Of a stretch of 64,000 nucleotides of DNA, positions 1 to 10,552 are shown piece by piece. This stretch comes from Bubalus kerabau. Taxonomy: Eukaryota > Chordata > Mammalia > Artiodactyla > Bovidae. The stretch spans positions 60,954,501-61,018,500 of the forward strand of contig NC_073628.1 of the NCBI RefSeq assembly GCF_029407905.1, in the 5' to 3' direction. The notes below the pieces were generated by a model. That model was not told the DNA's origin. It made no database searches and saw nothing but the letters and a program-made list of their open reading frames with translations. A program made the position numbers and the translations under genes. Every line of letters starts with the position of its first letter. The stretch's first letter is position 1.

Positions 1-547
1 GAGAACACAGTTTTGACTGCTGTGGCATTCTTGCCTGTTTTGAATTCAGGAAGCCTGAAGGCCCCATTGTTCTTTGCTCTCAAGACTGTTTTTGGTCTTT
101 GGGTTTCTTCTGGGTTTCGTAGTTTGGGAGATTTTTTTTTTTCCATTTTATTAAAATGACATGGGATTTTGTAAGTGGTTTCAATATATATGTACATCAC
201 TTTTAGGAGTATAGGAAGGTCAACAACACTAAATATTCCAGTCTATGAATATGGTACGGTATTCTGATTACTTGTCTCTTCTTTTTTTCAACAGTGTTCT
301 ATGGTTTCCAGTGCACAAAACTTTCACTTCCTAATAAGCCCTTTCCACTGCCTTGCTTGGGTCCTCTAGAATCAGGGATGGGAAAGATGGGCTCAGGAAG
401 AGAGTGAATATTCCTCCCTTCCCTCCATACCTACTTTCTGGTTATTTGTAGTACACGAGTGCTGGGCCATGCCCTTCTCCTTTACCTCTGCCCACAAATG
501 AGCTCCCTCCTGAGAATTTTCTTTGAATCTGAGTGTCCACCTTACTA
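1..547. other. Non-repeat left flank, no gene seen
   Basis: AT-leaning sequence with short T-runs. I see no repeat family, no convincing exon and no long open frame. It may be intronic or intergenic to whatever gene the exon-like blocks at 1370-3988 belong to. Confidence 0.5.
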
Positions 548-778
548 GGGCTTCACTGGTAGCTCAATTGGTGAAGAATCTGCCTGCAATGCAGGAGATC
601 CTGTTTCGATTCCTGAGTCAGGGCGATCTGCTAGAGAAGGGATAGTCTACCCACTCCAGTATTCTCGAGCTTCACTTGTGGCTCAGCTGGTAAAGAATCT
701 GCCTGAAATGTAGGAGACCTGAGTTCAACTCCTGGGCTGGGAAGATGCCCTGGAGAAGGGAATGGCTACCCACTCCAG
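548..778 (+). repeat. Two head-to-tail tRNA-derived SINE monomers (Bov-tA type)
   Basis: Two successive units (about 548-668 and 669-778) each read as a SINE head: a variant of the 'cttccctggtggctcag' start, 'gtaaagaatctgcctg', 'caggagacctg', 'ttcgatccctggg' (a B-box-like tRNA relic), then 'cccactccag'. Both lack the Bov-A 3' half. Tandem heads without a tail suggest one truncated insertion next to another, or a local duplication. Confidence 0.75.
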
Positions 779-939
779 CACTATTGGGATGTTCACAAGC
801 ACTCTCCCAGTGCCTGGACTGGGTTCAAGAGCCCCAGATGTACCTACATATGAAGCATCTTATCAGGCCATCATATCATCTGGAATAAATGAAAAACAGA
901 ACAGGCAACTGGTTGCCTTTTCCTCGTCTGTGGAGCCCT

Positions 940-1100
940 TAGAGCTGAACTTTCCGGTGTAGTAGCCATTAGCTAGAGCTGCCTATCTATAATTAACATA
1001 TTTCAACAATACTTAACTTGTTATATTGAAACAATCACAAAAAGCACACATTGCTTGGTCACACTAGCCATATTTCAAAAGTGTCCATAAGCGTTGGCAT
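940..1100. mobile_element. MER5-like DNA transposon remnant
   Basis: The stretch resembles the MER5A non-autonomous hAT element: an 'agagctgaactttccggt' segment, then 'gtagtagccattagc', an AT-rich centre, and 'cacactagccatatttcaaa' near the right end. It is highly diverged and carries no coding capacity. The family is assigned from memory of the consensus; L3- or MIR-like sequence is the alternative. Confidence 0.4.
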
Positions 1101-1369
1101 TTCAGCTTTGTAAGCTTGAATGTAAGAGCTGCATTGGGCCTGTAGAAGTGTAAGGTTAAAAGGTAATTTTCTTAGCCTCTTTCTCATGTGAATATGTTCA
1201 AATGTGATCACCATCTTGTTGAAGGGCTCTGACTCCACAAAGCACAGGGGAGGTCTGTGAGCCTGGAGGGAAGACCGGGGAGATGCTGTGTGAGCCAAGT
1301 GGAGGAGGAGAAATGGGTAGGTCAACTTGTATAATAACTGTATTATTGCTCATGGTTGTCTTTCTACAG

Positions 1370-1417
1370 AATGTTTTCTGGAAAACATTAGCAGCAGTGA
1401 TGCGGAAGAGAATGCAG
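1370..1417 (+). CDS. Putative internal exon A of an unrecognised acidic protein
   Basis: A 48-nt block is flanked by a good acceptor (pyrimidine-rich run ending 'tttctacag') and a strong donor ('gcag|gtaggg'). In the only open phase it encodes CFLENISSSDAEENA, Ser/Asp/Glu-rich, and ends with one spare base. That base joins in frame with the block at 3383. Small acidic linker exons of this size are common in nuclear proteins of the SP100/SP140 type, but I do not recognise the sequence and do not assign that identity. The gene may be intact and extend left of the window, or be a decayed duplicate. No start codon is assigned because the upstream exon is outside or unrecognised. Confidence 0.35.
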
Positions 1418-2289
1418 GTAGGGAACAACTCTCAGGAGGGATTTAGAGGGAGAGGGTTCCTGGACCATTTGAGTTACACCTGCTTCTTCAGAGATGAATA
1501 TAAACCGAGGAAGAAGAAGGAAATATGTCTAGACTTGTACTTTGTTCTTTTCATATTTTAACAATATAATAGAGCTATGTGTCCGTGTAGTTTATTCTGT
1601 TGTGCTTATAGTCATTTCTTCTTGCTTGTCCATTTAGAAATACCCTTTCTCACAAGACTCCTTGTTCCTTGCCCTTTCACCTGCCAAATATGAAATCTTG
1701 GCTTCTGGTTATTACCTGCAGTGTAGTATACATGAAGGACTTCAGCTTCATGTTTAAATTCTCCTATGATGGCCATATCCTAGTGGGCACAAAAGTCTCA
1801 TAGTCACTTGACACTGGAGACCAAGTTCTGGCAGTGAGTGTCAGGTTGTGGGTGAGATATGAGCTCTCTCCCTGTGCATTTTCAGGACGTGTGGCTTGCC
1901 CTCATATTTGTCCTCATTGTTTATTCCTCATGTAAAGGGTGTTCTCAGGGTTGAATGAGTCAGAGCACACGTGCTCTTGCGTCCCTGCCTGGGCTGAGTC
2001 TGCTGGAGTTCATCTCAGAACCACACCTCCCCAAGGATGCTGTGCTGAAGGTGCTTCCACGTGAGGGCAGCCCATGTGTCCCTAGAGACCAGCATGGCTG
2101 CAGATTCTAGAGCGTGTGAAGGGGCTGCTGGCTTTCTTTACACATGTTCTAGAAGCCCTACTGACCTGGTCTTCTGGGACTGACCAGACCTAGGTCAGAG
2201 ACTCAGAGCAGCAGGACTCGGGGTGATTGCTCATCTTAGAACCCAATACTCCCTCCAGACAGAAGCTCTCGGTGGTTTTGATCACAATC

Positions 2290-2755
2290 TTTGCACACTC
2301 CTCAACTCGTTTATTTACCTTTCATTTTTTCACTTGTTTTACATTTGAGTTGTGGTATTTTCTTATATACTTTGAGTATGATCTCCCTTTCTGATCTATT
2401 GTTTGTAATTTTTCTGTAGGTTATCTTTTCATCCTACTGACTGTTGAAGAGACTATGCTTTCACTCTTTTCTTGTCTTAGAAACTTGGTGAATTTCATTT
2501 GACCCTATATCCATGAGTTTACTTGGGGCTCTTTATTCTGGTCTTTAGGGCTATGCATATGTTCCTATGTCAGTATCATACAGCTTTGATCCCTATATGT
2601 TAGTAATGTATTTTGAAATCAGGAGGTGAGAAATTTTTAAATTAGTTCTCCAGATTATTGTGTCTGTTTGGAGTCCTTAGGGGTTCCATATATATTTTTG
2701 GATTTCTTTTTTCCATTTCTGGCTAAATGAAATTGAAAGTGTTTGCCTCTTTCCT
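2290..2755 (-). mobile_element. Old L1 fragment, antisense
   Basis: Read on the minus strand this resembles the middle of L1 ORF2; on the plus strand it carries typical antisense-L1 phrasing such as 'gttccatatatatttttgga' and 'tcatacagctttgat'. It is diverged, has no open frame and no visible tail, and lies in the interval between putative exons A and B. Confidence 0.55.
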
Positions 2756-2759
2756 CTCT

Positions 2760-3380
2760 TAGGGTCTGGGAAACTTAAGGTGTTGCTGAGAGCATTAAGT
2801 ATCTCCCAGGCCACTGAGGTCACGTCAGGCAACAGGATAGTCTCTGTTATGTGAACTTTTTGTCCTTCCCTCCCCTAGGACTCAGAAGATTCTCATGTCC
2901 ATGTCAGGCCCTTCCTGAGAGTGATGGATTGTTTAATTAAGTAATGGACTGATTAGAGACTGTGGCCATACACACATGGTCCTTCTTCTAATGTTTCCAT
3001 GTTGGAGAACTCTAGGGTTGGTGGAGGCTCAAGGAGGAAGGAAAAGAACAATGACTAGAGGAGAGAAATGATGAAGGAAGTAGAGGGGAAACAGCAGGAG
3101 AAGGAGGCAAGCAAGGTCGTGGGCAGAGATGCATGGAGACAGTGACCACCTGGAGGAGGAACACGTGGAAATGGTGTCATTCCTCGTCACTCGTAGACAA
3201 GCTGAGGGTGGCAAGAGGATGTTGGATGTCAAAGACCCACTTTTTCATTGCAGAAGTGAAACACTGAGGCCCTGGGAGGTCCCTGGAGAAAAGGGCACCA
3301 GGGGTCCCAAGGCCAGGTTGTGAGGAGCACAGGGTCCCCTGGTCACATCCTGACTCTAAATCTCCCCTTTGCTTTCCCAC
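2760..3380. other. Non-repeat interval, no firm exon
   Basis: Moderately GC-rich unique sequence. A GA-rich run lies at about 3040-3110. A weak exon-like block ('cattgcag' acceptor at about 3252) has no consistent phase with its neighbours, so it is not called. Confidence 0.4.
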
Positions 3381-3382
3381 AG

Positions 3383-3465
3383 CCACTCCAGATGAGTGCT
3401 GCCCTCAGACACCAAGAAACTGCATGGCGCATATTGAGGATTTGGAGGACAGCAAGACTATAGAG
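3383..3465 (+). CDS. Putative internal exon B of the same gene
   Basis: This 83-nt block follows the acceptor 'gctttcccacag'. Two bases complete the codon left by the block ending at 1417, giving Ala, and the rest reads TPDECCPQTPRN then CMAHIEDLEDSKTIE with no stop. It ends in phase 0 at 'gag|gtcatt', a GT donor that is weak at positions +3 to +5. The intervening 1.96 kb would be an intron holding an antisense L1 remnant (2290-2755). The phase agreement is the main support. Against it: the weak donor, and no recognised domain. Confidence 0.33.
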
Positions 3466-3539
3466 GTCATTTATTTCTTCTTTCGTATCTTTTAAAAATG
3501 TTCTCTCTTATTCTGATCAATAGACTCTTCGTTGCAACC

Positions 3540-3566
3540 CTTCCCTTGCAACCCTTCCCTTTCTCC
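3540..3566. repeat. Short tandem duplication, 14-bp unit twice
   Basis: The unit 'ttgcaacccttccc' occurs twice in direct succession just inside the interval between putative exons B and C. It looks like replication slippage. Confidence 0.7.
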
Positions 3567-3898
3567 TCTTTCCCTCTTTTTCTGATTAGCCTTCTGCAGG
3601 ACCTGGTCTCTTGTAGGCACTTGGGGACCTAGGAGCTTATATAAAATCTATGAATCTATCTTCAGCCCTATTCCCCCATTTTCTGAGCATTTCCCTACTC
3701 CTGACCTCATGTCTGCACCCTTGAACCTGGTTTTGTCACCACGAGTGGCCTGAGCAGGAGTTGAGGCTGGAGTCAGCAGGTCTGGACCCACACAGCTGAA
3801 GGGCCCCCATGAAGTCTGCACTGCCCTGAGCTACCCCATATAGTTGCTTTCCTACCTTGGGAGGGATTGGACCTACTTGACTGATCTCTTCCTTCCAG

Positions 3899-3988
3899 AT
3901 ACCAAAAAGATCTCTGATCATCTTTTTGAAGACTGCTTCAGGAGAAGTCAGCAGCGATGATGAGGAAGACCTGGAAGAGCAAGAGTGA
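3899..3988 (+). CDS. Putative terminal exon C, acidic C-terminus
   Basis: A strong acceptor ('gatctcttccttccag') opens a 90-nt block that continues block B in phase 0. It reads IPKRSLIIFLKTASGE then VSSDDEEDLEEQE and stops at TGA 3986-3988. The strongly acidic tail follows a short basic/hydrophobic stretch. The other two frames close quickly. A further good donor ('gaaag|gtgagg' at 4009/4010) lies 21 bases past the stop, so either the stop is followed by a 3'-UTR intron or the stop is a disabling change in a longer ancestral exon. The second reading would make this a pseudogene. Confidence 0.33.
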   Translation: MPKRSLIIFLKTASGEVSSDDEEDLEEQE

Positions 3989-3989
3989 A

Positions 3990-4740
3990 CATGGGACCTG
4001 GGGTGAAAGGTGAGGCAGAGGAGGGCCTGTGTCTCTGTCATGACCCCACTCGCTTGTTGGTGCTTCAGAATCACCAGCAGAAACCATGGGGTCTGCTTCT
4101 GAGTGTCGCCACAAACGTAGAGACAAGAGGGTGGTAACAGTCTGTGCAGATGAGTGGAGGATGCCCTGAGCATGTTTCCCCAGGGCCCAGGTCCCATCCA
4201 CAGATGCCCCCGGGGTTGCTGGACTGGCTCCTCTGGCAGCTCTTACATTTGCAGGGAGGCTGGGGGGCACTGTGGGGCCACCGTGTGCAGGAGTCCAGGA
4301 GCCGCTGTTCCAGAGTTCTCTCTTTAAAGATCCCCCCATGGGGGTTTCCTCATCTCCCTCTGCAGCATCCAGCTCTGCCCTCCCAACCCCGCTAAAGGCA
4401 GCAGGGGGAATCCCTAGTCCATCACCAGCTGTAGAGAGAGGTTGGGGCGGCCCTGCCCTCCCCCGTCCTGGGCTCTGGGAACAGAGTGAAGGAGACACAG
4501 GTGCCCAGAAGTCGTGCAGGCAGGGCGTCACCTGGCAGCTCTGCATCCCTGTGGGTGCTCCCTGGTCCTGAGGGTCCCAGCCAGCCTGGGGGTGCCCAAG
4601 TCTGGGGTCTCTCAGGATCTGGAACCCTGGGGTCCTAGGTCACCTCAGGGCAGCATCTCTCAACCTGAATTTGGAGGTTCTGTAGATTCTTCTGTGTATG
4701 TGTCCAACTGAAGACACACCAGAAAGCAATTTAGTCCTTT
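3990..4740. other. GC-rich non-repeat interval with overlapping spurious frames
   Basis: GC-rich, stop-poor sequence is open on both strands (for example 3938-4546 minus and 4272-4571 plus). None of the frames has recognisable domains, and most open length tracks base composition. It could be 3' UTR or intron of the gene suggested by blocks at 1370-3988. Confidence 0.4.
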
Positions 4741-4741
4741 G

Positions 4742-4965
4742 TGCACTTGGGATGGTGGTGCTAGTGGTAAAGAACCCTCCTGCCAATGCAGGAGACACAA
4801 GAAAAGGGTTTGATCCCTGGGTATGGAAGATACGCTGGAGAAGTAGATGGCAACCCACTCCACTGTTCTTGCGTGAAGAATCCCAGTGACTGAGGAACCT
4901 GGTGGGCTATCCTCCATAGGGTTGCGCAGACTCAGACATGACTCAAGCGACTGAGCAGCACACTT
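4742..4965 (+). repeat. Bov-tA SINE, diverged
   Basis: Full-length order is preserved: tRNA-like head ('gtggtaaagaaccctcctgc'), 'tttgatccctgggta', then the Bov-A half with 'ggcaacccactcca' and the terminal 'actcaagcgactgagcagc'. Divergence is higher than in most copies of the window. Confidence 0.8.
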
Positions 4966-5178
4966 GGGATGAGTGGCAGGATTCAAGTTACTCATGTTCC
5001 TTTTATTTTGTTCCCAAGTCTGTCGTTAATAACATATCTTGTTTTATGATAGTTTGAAAAGAAATGTCTTCTCTCAAATTTCAATGGTGCAATATGCTAA
5101 ACAGATAAAATGTACTTTTTATAATATAAAAACTGTTTAAAAGCAGAAACCTCAGAAGAGTTTGGTTGGGGCTTAGAA

Positions 5179-5793
5179 ATGATTATTCAGGAAAACAGAG
5201 ATTCCAGGTGTCTGTCCATTTCCAGTGCTCAGGTCTCAGGAGCAGTTGTACTGTGTAGGATGGGTGGGCAGGTTCTCCTACCCTCTGTGTCATCTGACCT
5301 CCTGCTCCTCTCAGGGCCTAGAGGGAAGAGGGGAGCCAAGCTTTCAATCCTGAATCCCAAGTCCCCCGATCCTTTGCCTGAGTCTCACTGTCCAGGGGAC
5401 CCATCAGTTGAGGTTTGCCAGCCAGATGCCCAGGTGTACTTGCTCCTGTGGGACATTTCCAGACACTCCTTACTAACAGACAACACCCTCAGCAAAGAGC
5501 AGCAAACAGACCCAGTGCCCTGCAGATCTGAGCCCCAAAGCCAAGTCCAGATGCTGGGAAGTCTTCTGGGTCCTGCTCACCCTCCCCAGGGAGCCCTCCT
5601 CTGTCTGACTCTGCACCTCCCAGGACTCCATCACCTGTGTTGGTGTTGCAGGCTCTGCTCTGAATCCCTGAAGACCTGGACCTGGACATCATCCTGGACC
5701 CCAGAGGGGATGGAGCCCCCACAGCACCCGGAGCCTCATCTGGACCAGATCAGGGGAGGCCTCATTGCCTCTCTCCTGAGAGTCCTCATTTAG
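5179..5793 (+). other. Open frame of 204 codons, probably non-coding
   Basis: The frame runs through GC-rich sequence rich in Leu, Pro, Ser and Cys. It has no recognisable domain, signal peptide or transmembrane pattern. A possible acceptor ('ggtgttgcag' at about 5651) lies within it and is followed by a Pro/Glu/His-rich tail ending at 5793, so the last 140 bases might be a real 3' exon with the upstream part being intron. Nothing ties it to the exon-like blocks upstream. Confidence 0.2.
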
Positions 5794-5799
5794 TACAGC

Positions 5800-6480
5800 T
5801 TCATTTGTTTTGCTGGGTTGATGTAGTATTAGTTTTATCTACCGTTTTATTTTTATGTTCTGTATATATCTATTTGTTCCATATATATAAGTAAGTTTTT
5901 TCATTAAATGTTTTTATCTATTTACTTTCAAAATAACTTTTTGTAAAAACACATATGTATAAAGTAACCTCCTCAACAGAGGTAGAACTTAAGAAACTGT
6001 CATAAGCCAGTCACCTTAGTGTCTACAACCGGGATCATTTCCCCCTTCACGCAACTCAGTCTTTGTTGTTTAAGAAACTGCAAATTTATTTCTAACATCT
6101 ATCCTTCTGTCATTGTCTTTGAGAATTCTGTTTTCCCATATCTGCTCATTCCAGTAGTCATAGGAGATCAATATTACCCTTTCAAGACTTGTATGTCAGG
6201 ATTTTTCAGAACTCAGTCTGCTTTCAGGGTAAAAAGTTCATGATCCATCATTGATCTCCGTTTGTAGCTTAAGCATGTTTCTCTCTTTTCTTCTAACACA
6301 GAGGATTTCTCTCCAAAAAGGCTCTTTAAATTTTAGCTGTCATTCCTTATATTTCTCCTGCTTTTTTATTCCAGCTGCCCAAAGGACTATTCTCATTGAC
6401 TGTATTCTCATGGTGTACATTTGTCTCCCAAATTCATTTATTTTATAAGGTAAGTTTGTAAGTCTTAATCTCTCTCACCC
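5800..6480. other. AT-rich non-repeat interval
   Basis: No gene, no clear SINE or BovB. Short open frames at 6019-6243 and 6251-6448 have no recognisable features. The right part grades into the old L1 that follows. Confidence 0.4.
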
Positions 6481-6900
6481 AGCTCTCTCATCACCACATC
6501 CCTCTCCTCTCTGTAAATCACTTCTTTGTTCCCTGTTTCGATGACTGCATTACTGTTTGGTTATTTTGGTTCACTGGTTTTGATTTTCAGTTTCCACATT
6601 CAAGTGACATCATACTGAATTTGTCACTCTGTCTGACTTATTTTCCTTAGCATAAAACCCTCTAGGTCCATCCATTTTCTCACAAATGACAAGATTTCAT
6701 TCTTCTTTTTGGCTGAGTAATAATCCATGCATACCACAGCTTATTCATTCATCTCTTGATACACACTTTGAAAAAATACCCATGAATGGAATTGCTCAAT
6801 CATATGGTATTTCTGTTTTTAATTTTTGGGAAAACGCCATACTTAGAGTATATAACTTAAGACATTACCCAATAATTGACCCTAATATCTAAAGTGGGTA
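6481..6900 (-). mobile_element. Old L1 3' region, antisense
   Basis: The plus strand carries the familiar complement of the L1 ORF2 end and 3' UTR, including 'ggctgagtaataatccatgc', 'attcattcatctcttgatac' and 'gaatggaattgctcaatcat'. It is diverged and interrupted by stops. It lies just upstream of the 3' end of the antisense BovB beginning at about 6934. Confidence 0.7.
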
Positions 6901-6933
6901 TTTTCTAAATAACTGAATTATTTAGACTGACAA

Positions 6934-8351
6934 TTCAGTTCAGTTCACTTCAGTTCAGTCACTCAGTCGTGTCCAGTTCTTTGTGACCCCATGGACTGCA
7001 GCACACCAGGCCTCCCTGTCTATCACCACTCCTGGAGTTTATTCAAACTCAGGTCCATTGAGTGGGTGATGCCGTCCAACCAACTCATTCTCTGTCATCC
7101 CCTTGTCCTCCTGCCTTCAGTCTTGCCCAGCATCAGGGTCTTTTCAGTGAGTCCGTTCTTCCCATCAGGTGGCCAAAGTATTGGAGTTTCAGCTATAGCC
7201 TCAGTCCTTCCAATGAATATTCAGGACTGATTTCTTTTAGGATGGACTGGTTCAATCTCCATTCAGTCCAAGGGACCCTCAAGAGTCTTCTCCAACCCCA
7301 CAGTTCAAAAGCATCACTCCTCGGTGCTCAACATTCTTTATGGTCCGAATCTCGCATCCATTCATATTCATAACTACTGGAAAAACCATAGCTTTGACTA
7401 GAAAGACTTTTGTTGGCAAAGTAATGTCTCTGCTTTTTAATATGCTGTCTAGTGTGGTCATAACTTTTCTTCCAAGGAGTAAGTGTCTTAAATTCATGGC
7501 TACAGTCACCATCTGCAGTGATTTTGGAGACCCCCCAGAAATAAAGTCAGCCACTGTTTCCATTGTTTTCCCATCTGTTTGGCATGAAGTGATTGGACCA
7601 GATGCCATGATCTTTGTTTTCTGAATGTTGAGCTTTAAACCGTTTTTTTCACTCTCCTCTTTCACTTTCATCAAGAGGCTCTTTAGTTATTCTTTGCTTT
7701 CTGCCATAAGGGTGGTGTCATCTGCATATCTGAGGTTACTGATATTTCTCCCAGCAATCTTGATTCCAGCTTGTGCTTCAGCCAGCCCAGTGCTTCTCAT
7801 GATGTACTTTTCATGTAAGTTAAATAAGCAGGGTGACAATATATAGCTTTTGACGTACTCGTTTCCCGATTTGGAACCAGTCTGCTGTTCCTTGTCGAGT
7901 TCTAACTGTTGCTTCCTGACCTGCATACAGATTTCTCAAGAGGCAGGTCTGGTGTTCTTGTATTCCCATCTCCTTAAGAATTCTGCAGACTTTGTTATGG
8001 TCCACCAGAATCAAAGGCTTTGACATAGTCAATAAAACAGAAGTAGATATTTTTCTGGAACTTTCTTACTTTTTAAATGATTAAATGGATGTTGGCAATT
8101 TGATCTCTGGTTCCTCTGCCTTTTCTAAATCAATTTGACATCTGGAAGTTCATGATTCACGTACTGTTGAAGCCTGGCTTGGAGAATTTTGAGCATTACT
8201 TTACTAGTGTGTGAGATGAGTGCAATTTTGTGGTAGTCTGAGCATTCTTTGGCATTTCCTTTCTTTGGGATTGGAATTAAAATTGACCTTTTCCAGTCCT
8301 GTGTCCACAGCTGGATTTTCCAAATGTGTTTGGCATATTGAGTGTAGCACT
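6934..8351 (-). mobile_element. BovB LINE (RTE), 5'-truncated, antisense
   Basis: The plus strand starts with the complement of the BovB tail ('ttcagttcagttcac', 'cagtcgtgtcc') and runs through the complement of the 3' domain and reverse transcriptase back to the segment before the catalytic core. On the minus strand the pieces 7279-7674, 7687-7926 and 7820-8032 carry the YADD-containing motif (NLRYADDTTLMAES) and the KGxRQ/LSPCLFNL region, split by frameshifts and stops. The copy is a pseudogene. The truncation point (about 8351) directly abuts an antisense SINE. Confidence 0.9.
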
Positions 8352-8356
8352 TAAAC

Positions 8357-8553
8357 CTTGAAGTGAAAGCTGCTCAGTTGTGTCCAACTCTTTGCATCTC
8401 TATGGACTACCCACTCCATGGAATACTTCAGGCCAGAATACTGAAGAAAGTAACCTTTCCCTTCTCCATGAGATCGTCCCAACCCAGGAACGGAACCCAG
8501 GTCTCCCGCCTTACAGGCAGATTCTTTACCAGCTGAGCCACAAGGGAAGCCCT
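8357..8553 (-). repeat. Bov-tA SINE, antisense
   Basis: The complement of the Bov-A half ('gctgctcagttgtgtccaac') runs to the complement of the tRNA-like head ('gccacaagggaagccc' at the right end). It directly abuts the truncated end of the BovB to its left. Confidence 0.85.
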
Positions 8554-9093
8554 TTTCTATGTTAACACTATTGAAAATCTTGCTTTTATGTATATTCCTC
8601 ACCAATCGATATTGTGTAAAATGATACATGGTAGACTGTGGAAGAATTCTTATCCCCTCTCTAACGCATGATGCTAATTTCAAGTATTCATTTAAGCTTT
8701 CCTTGACTCCTTATTATAACATGCTCTATCATAGTAAAGAAAAATTAGCTAATGTTATCTTGGATGTAGCTTGGGTAAAGAAAGGGCAAAGGTTGAAATT
8801 TTCTGATTAATATTCAAAGAGTAAGAAAACCTATCTGGCAGCTTCAATAGGCAATCATTCCTCATTGCAGTAAATCCATGATTATTAAATGACACAGATG
8901 ACAGATTTTGTTTTACAACTTGAGTTCTGTGCAGCTCTTCTCAAAATTTGCTTTAGGACATATTGGAATGTCCTCTACTTGTGGAGCAGAAAATTGGCAC
9001 AATCCGGTCTTTCTCTTGGTGTTGATAAGCCTTAAAAACATGGTGGTTTAAAGTCTTGGACTCCCTCCAAGTTGGTCTTAATTTTAGTTTACT
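8554..9093. other. Non-repeat interval
   Basis: AT-rich unique sequence. A 60-codon frame at 8628-8810 has no recognisable features and is not called. Confidence 0.4.
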
Positions 9094-9240
9094 GCCCAGC
9101 ATAGAAATGGCAACCCACTTTCCAGGCCCATTCTGGCCTAGGAAATCCCATGGACTGAGGAGCCTGGTAGGCTACAGTCCATGGGGTCGCAAAGAGTGGA
9201 ACACAACTGAGCGACTTCATTCACTTTCGCCCAGCATAGA
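9094..9240 (+). repeat. Truncated Bov-A insertion with perfect 12-bp target-site duplication
   Basis: The Bov-A core (9106-9228), from 'aatggcaacccac' to 'gagcgacttcattcacttt', is bounded by identical 12-bp direct repeats GCCCAGCATAGA at 9094-9105 and 9229-9240. The exact duplication shows a LINE-machinery insertion of a 5'-truncated SINE about 120 bp long. Confidence 0.85.
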
Positions 9241-9505
9241 GCATTCCTAGGACTTCTTTGACCCTTATCATTCTTTAACATGAAAATACATAACTGTGAT
9301 ATGGTAATAAATATCTCAAATAACGTGAAAACATGTAACTTTGGCACAGTAGTAAATATCTTAAATGATACTGAGTTACTATATGGTCTCTCCTTTGGTC
9401 ACTGGAATGCAAAACTGAGCTTGCAAGTCTGGACTCTTCTGATTTGACAAGATGGCTCATTTTGCATAGTTCAGATTGATCAACTAATATTAGACGCAAC
9501 TCAAT

Positions 9506-9712
9506 GGCAAAGTTGTTCAGTTGCGTCTGACTCTTAGCAGCCCCGTGGACTGTAGTCTGCCAGGCTCCTCTGTCCGTGGAATTCTCCAGGCCAGAATACT
9601 GGAGTGGGTAGCTGTTCCCTTGTCCAGGGAATCTTCCCAACCCAGGGATCAAACCCAGGTCTCCCGCATTGCAGGTGGAATCTTTACCATCTGAGCCACA
9701 AGGGAAACTACC
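9506..9712 (-). repeat. Bov-tA SINE, antisense
   Basis: The complement of a complete SINE, from 'ttcagttgcgtctgac' to 'ccatctgagccacaaggg'. It is followed immediately by a short plus-strand SINE fragment (9707-9765), giving a head-to-head arrangement. Confidence 0.85.
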
Positions 9713-9765
9713 CACTCCAGTATTCTTGATCTTCCCTGGTGACTCAGCTGCTAAAGACTAAGTTC
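9707..9765 (+). repeat. Short sense SINE fragment abutting the antisense SINE
   Basis: 'ctacccactccagtattctt' is followed by 'cttccctggtgactcagctg': the end of one SINE core joined to the head of another. This looks like a truncated remnant joined to the antisense copy on its left. Confidence 0.6.
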
Positions 9766-10315
9766 TTGCAACTTGTCATATGTGATTATGAGCTGATTTG
9801 GGGGTGAGTTGACTATTAAGGTAGAAATACCTGTTTGTGTACCAGGTTGTGTCTAAAGGCACATTTAAAACATTTTGTTATATTTCATTGATATTTATTG
9901 TATTCTAGAAGTTTTTTGAAAGTGTAAATGTACTTAAAGAAATCCAGGATGTAGAAAATACAGGCATTCTATCTAACTTTTTTTGCCTATAGTTGGTGCC
10001 AAGAGACATAGCAATAATGTAGAAAAAGAGTCTTTCCTTTAACTCACATTAACTTCATGAAATAATGCCTACAAGCTGAGAGTTCTAGCTACCAGATACC
10101 CTAACCACCCTAAGACTGCTTCAGCCTCCGTTACTGTGATGTCTTGAAACATGGTCTCCAGAAAAGAAATGGATCCCTGGCAACTGTTTGCAATATTTAG
10201 CTACCAAAATAGCAAATAATATTAGAGACAAAATATGTGTGGGTGTTGTCAGTATCTATGAATATGTTTGTATAATTTTATATTTTAGGTTAGTGAAAAA
10301 ACTTGAATGCTCCTA
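9766..10315. other. Non-repeat interval
   Basis: AT-rich unique sequence with no gene or recognised repeat. Confidence 0.4.
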
Positions 10316-10552
10316 TAGAATACATGGGCTTCCCTGGTGGCTCAGAGGGTAAAGTGTCTGCCTGCAGTGCAGGAGATCCAGGTTTGATCCCTGGGTCGGG
10401 GAGATCCCCCGGAGAAGCAAATGGCAACCCACTCCAGTATTCTTGCCTGGAGAATCCCATGGACAGAGGAACCTGCTGGGTTTAGGCCATGGGGTCGCAA
10501 AGAGTCAGACATGACTGAGCGAGTAGATAGATAGATAAAATACATTGTTCAA
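10316..10552 (+). repeat. Bov-tA SINE, well preserved
   Basis: Complete: 'gggcttccctggtggctcag' head, 'tttgatccctgggtcgggga', 'atggcaacccactccagtat', and the terminal 'agacatgactgagcg' followed by a (TAGA)n tail. A short direct repeat AATACAT flanks it on both sides and is the likely target-site duplication. Confidence 0.88.

Noticed and set aside
548..778. Possible tRNA genes in the SINE heads
   Set aside because: The B-box-like 'ttcgatccctggg' belongs to SINE heads of the tRNA-derived family; no anticodon arm or mature 3' end.
3938..4571. Several overlapping frames of 80-200 codons on both strands
   Set aside because: They track GC-rich composition, overlap one another, and show no motifs or splice consistency.
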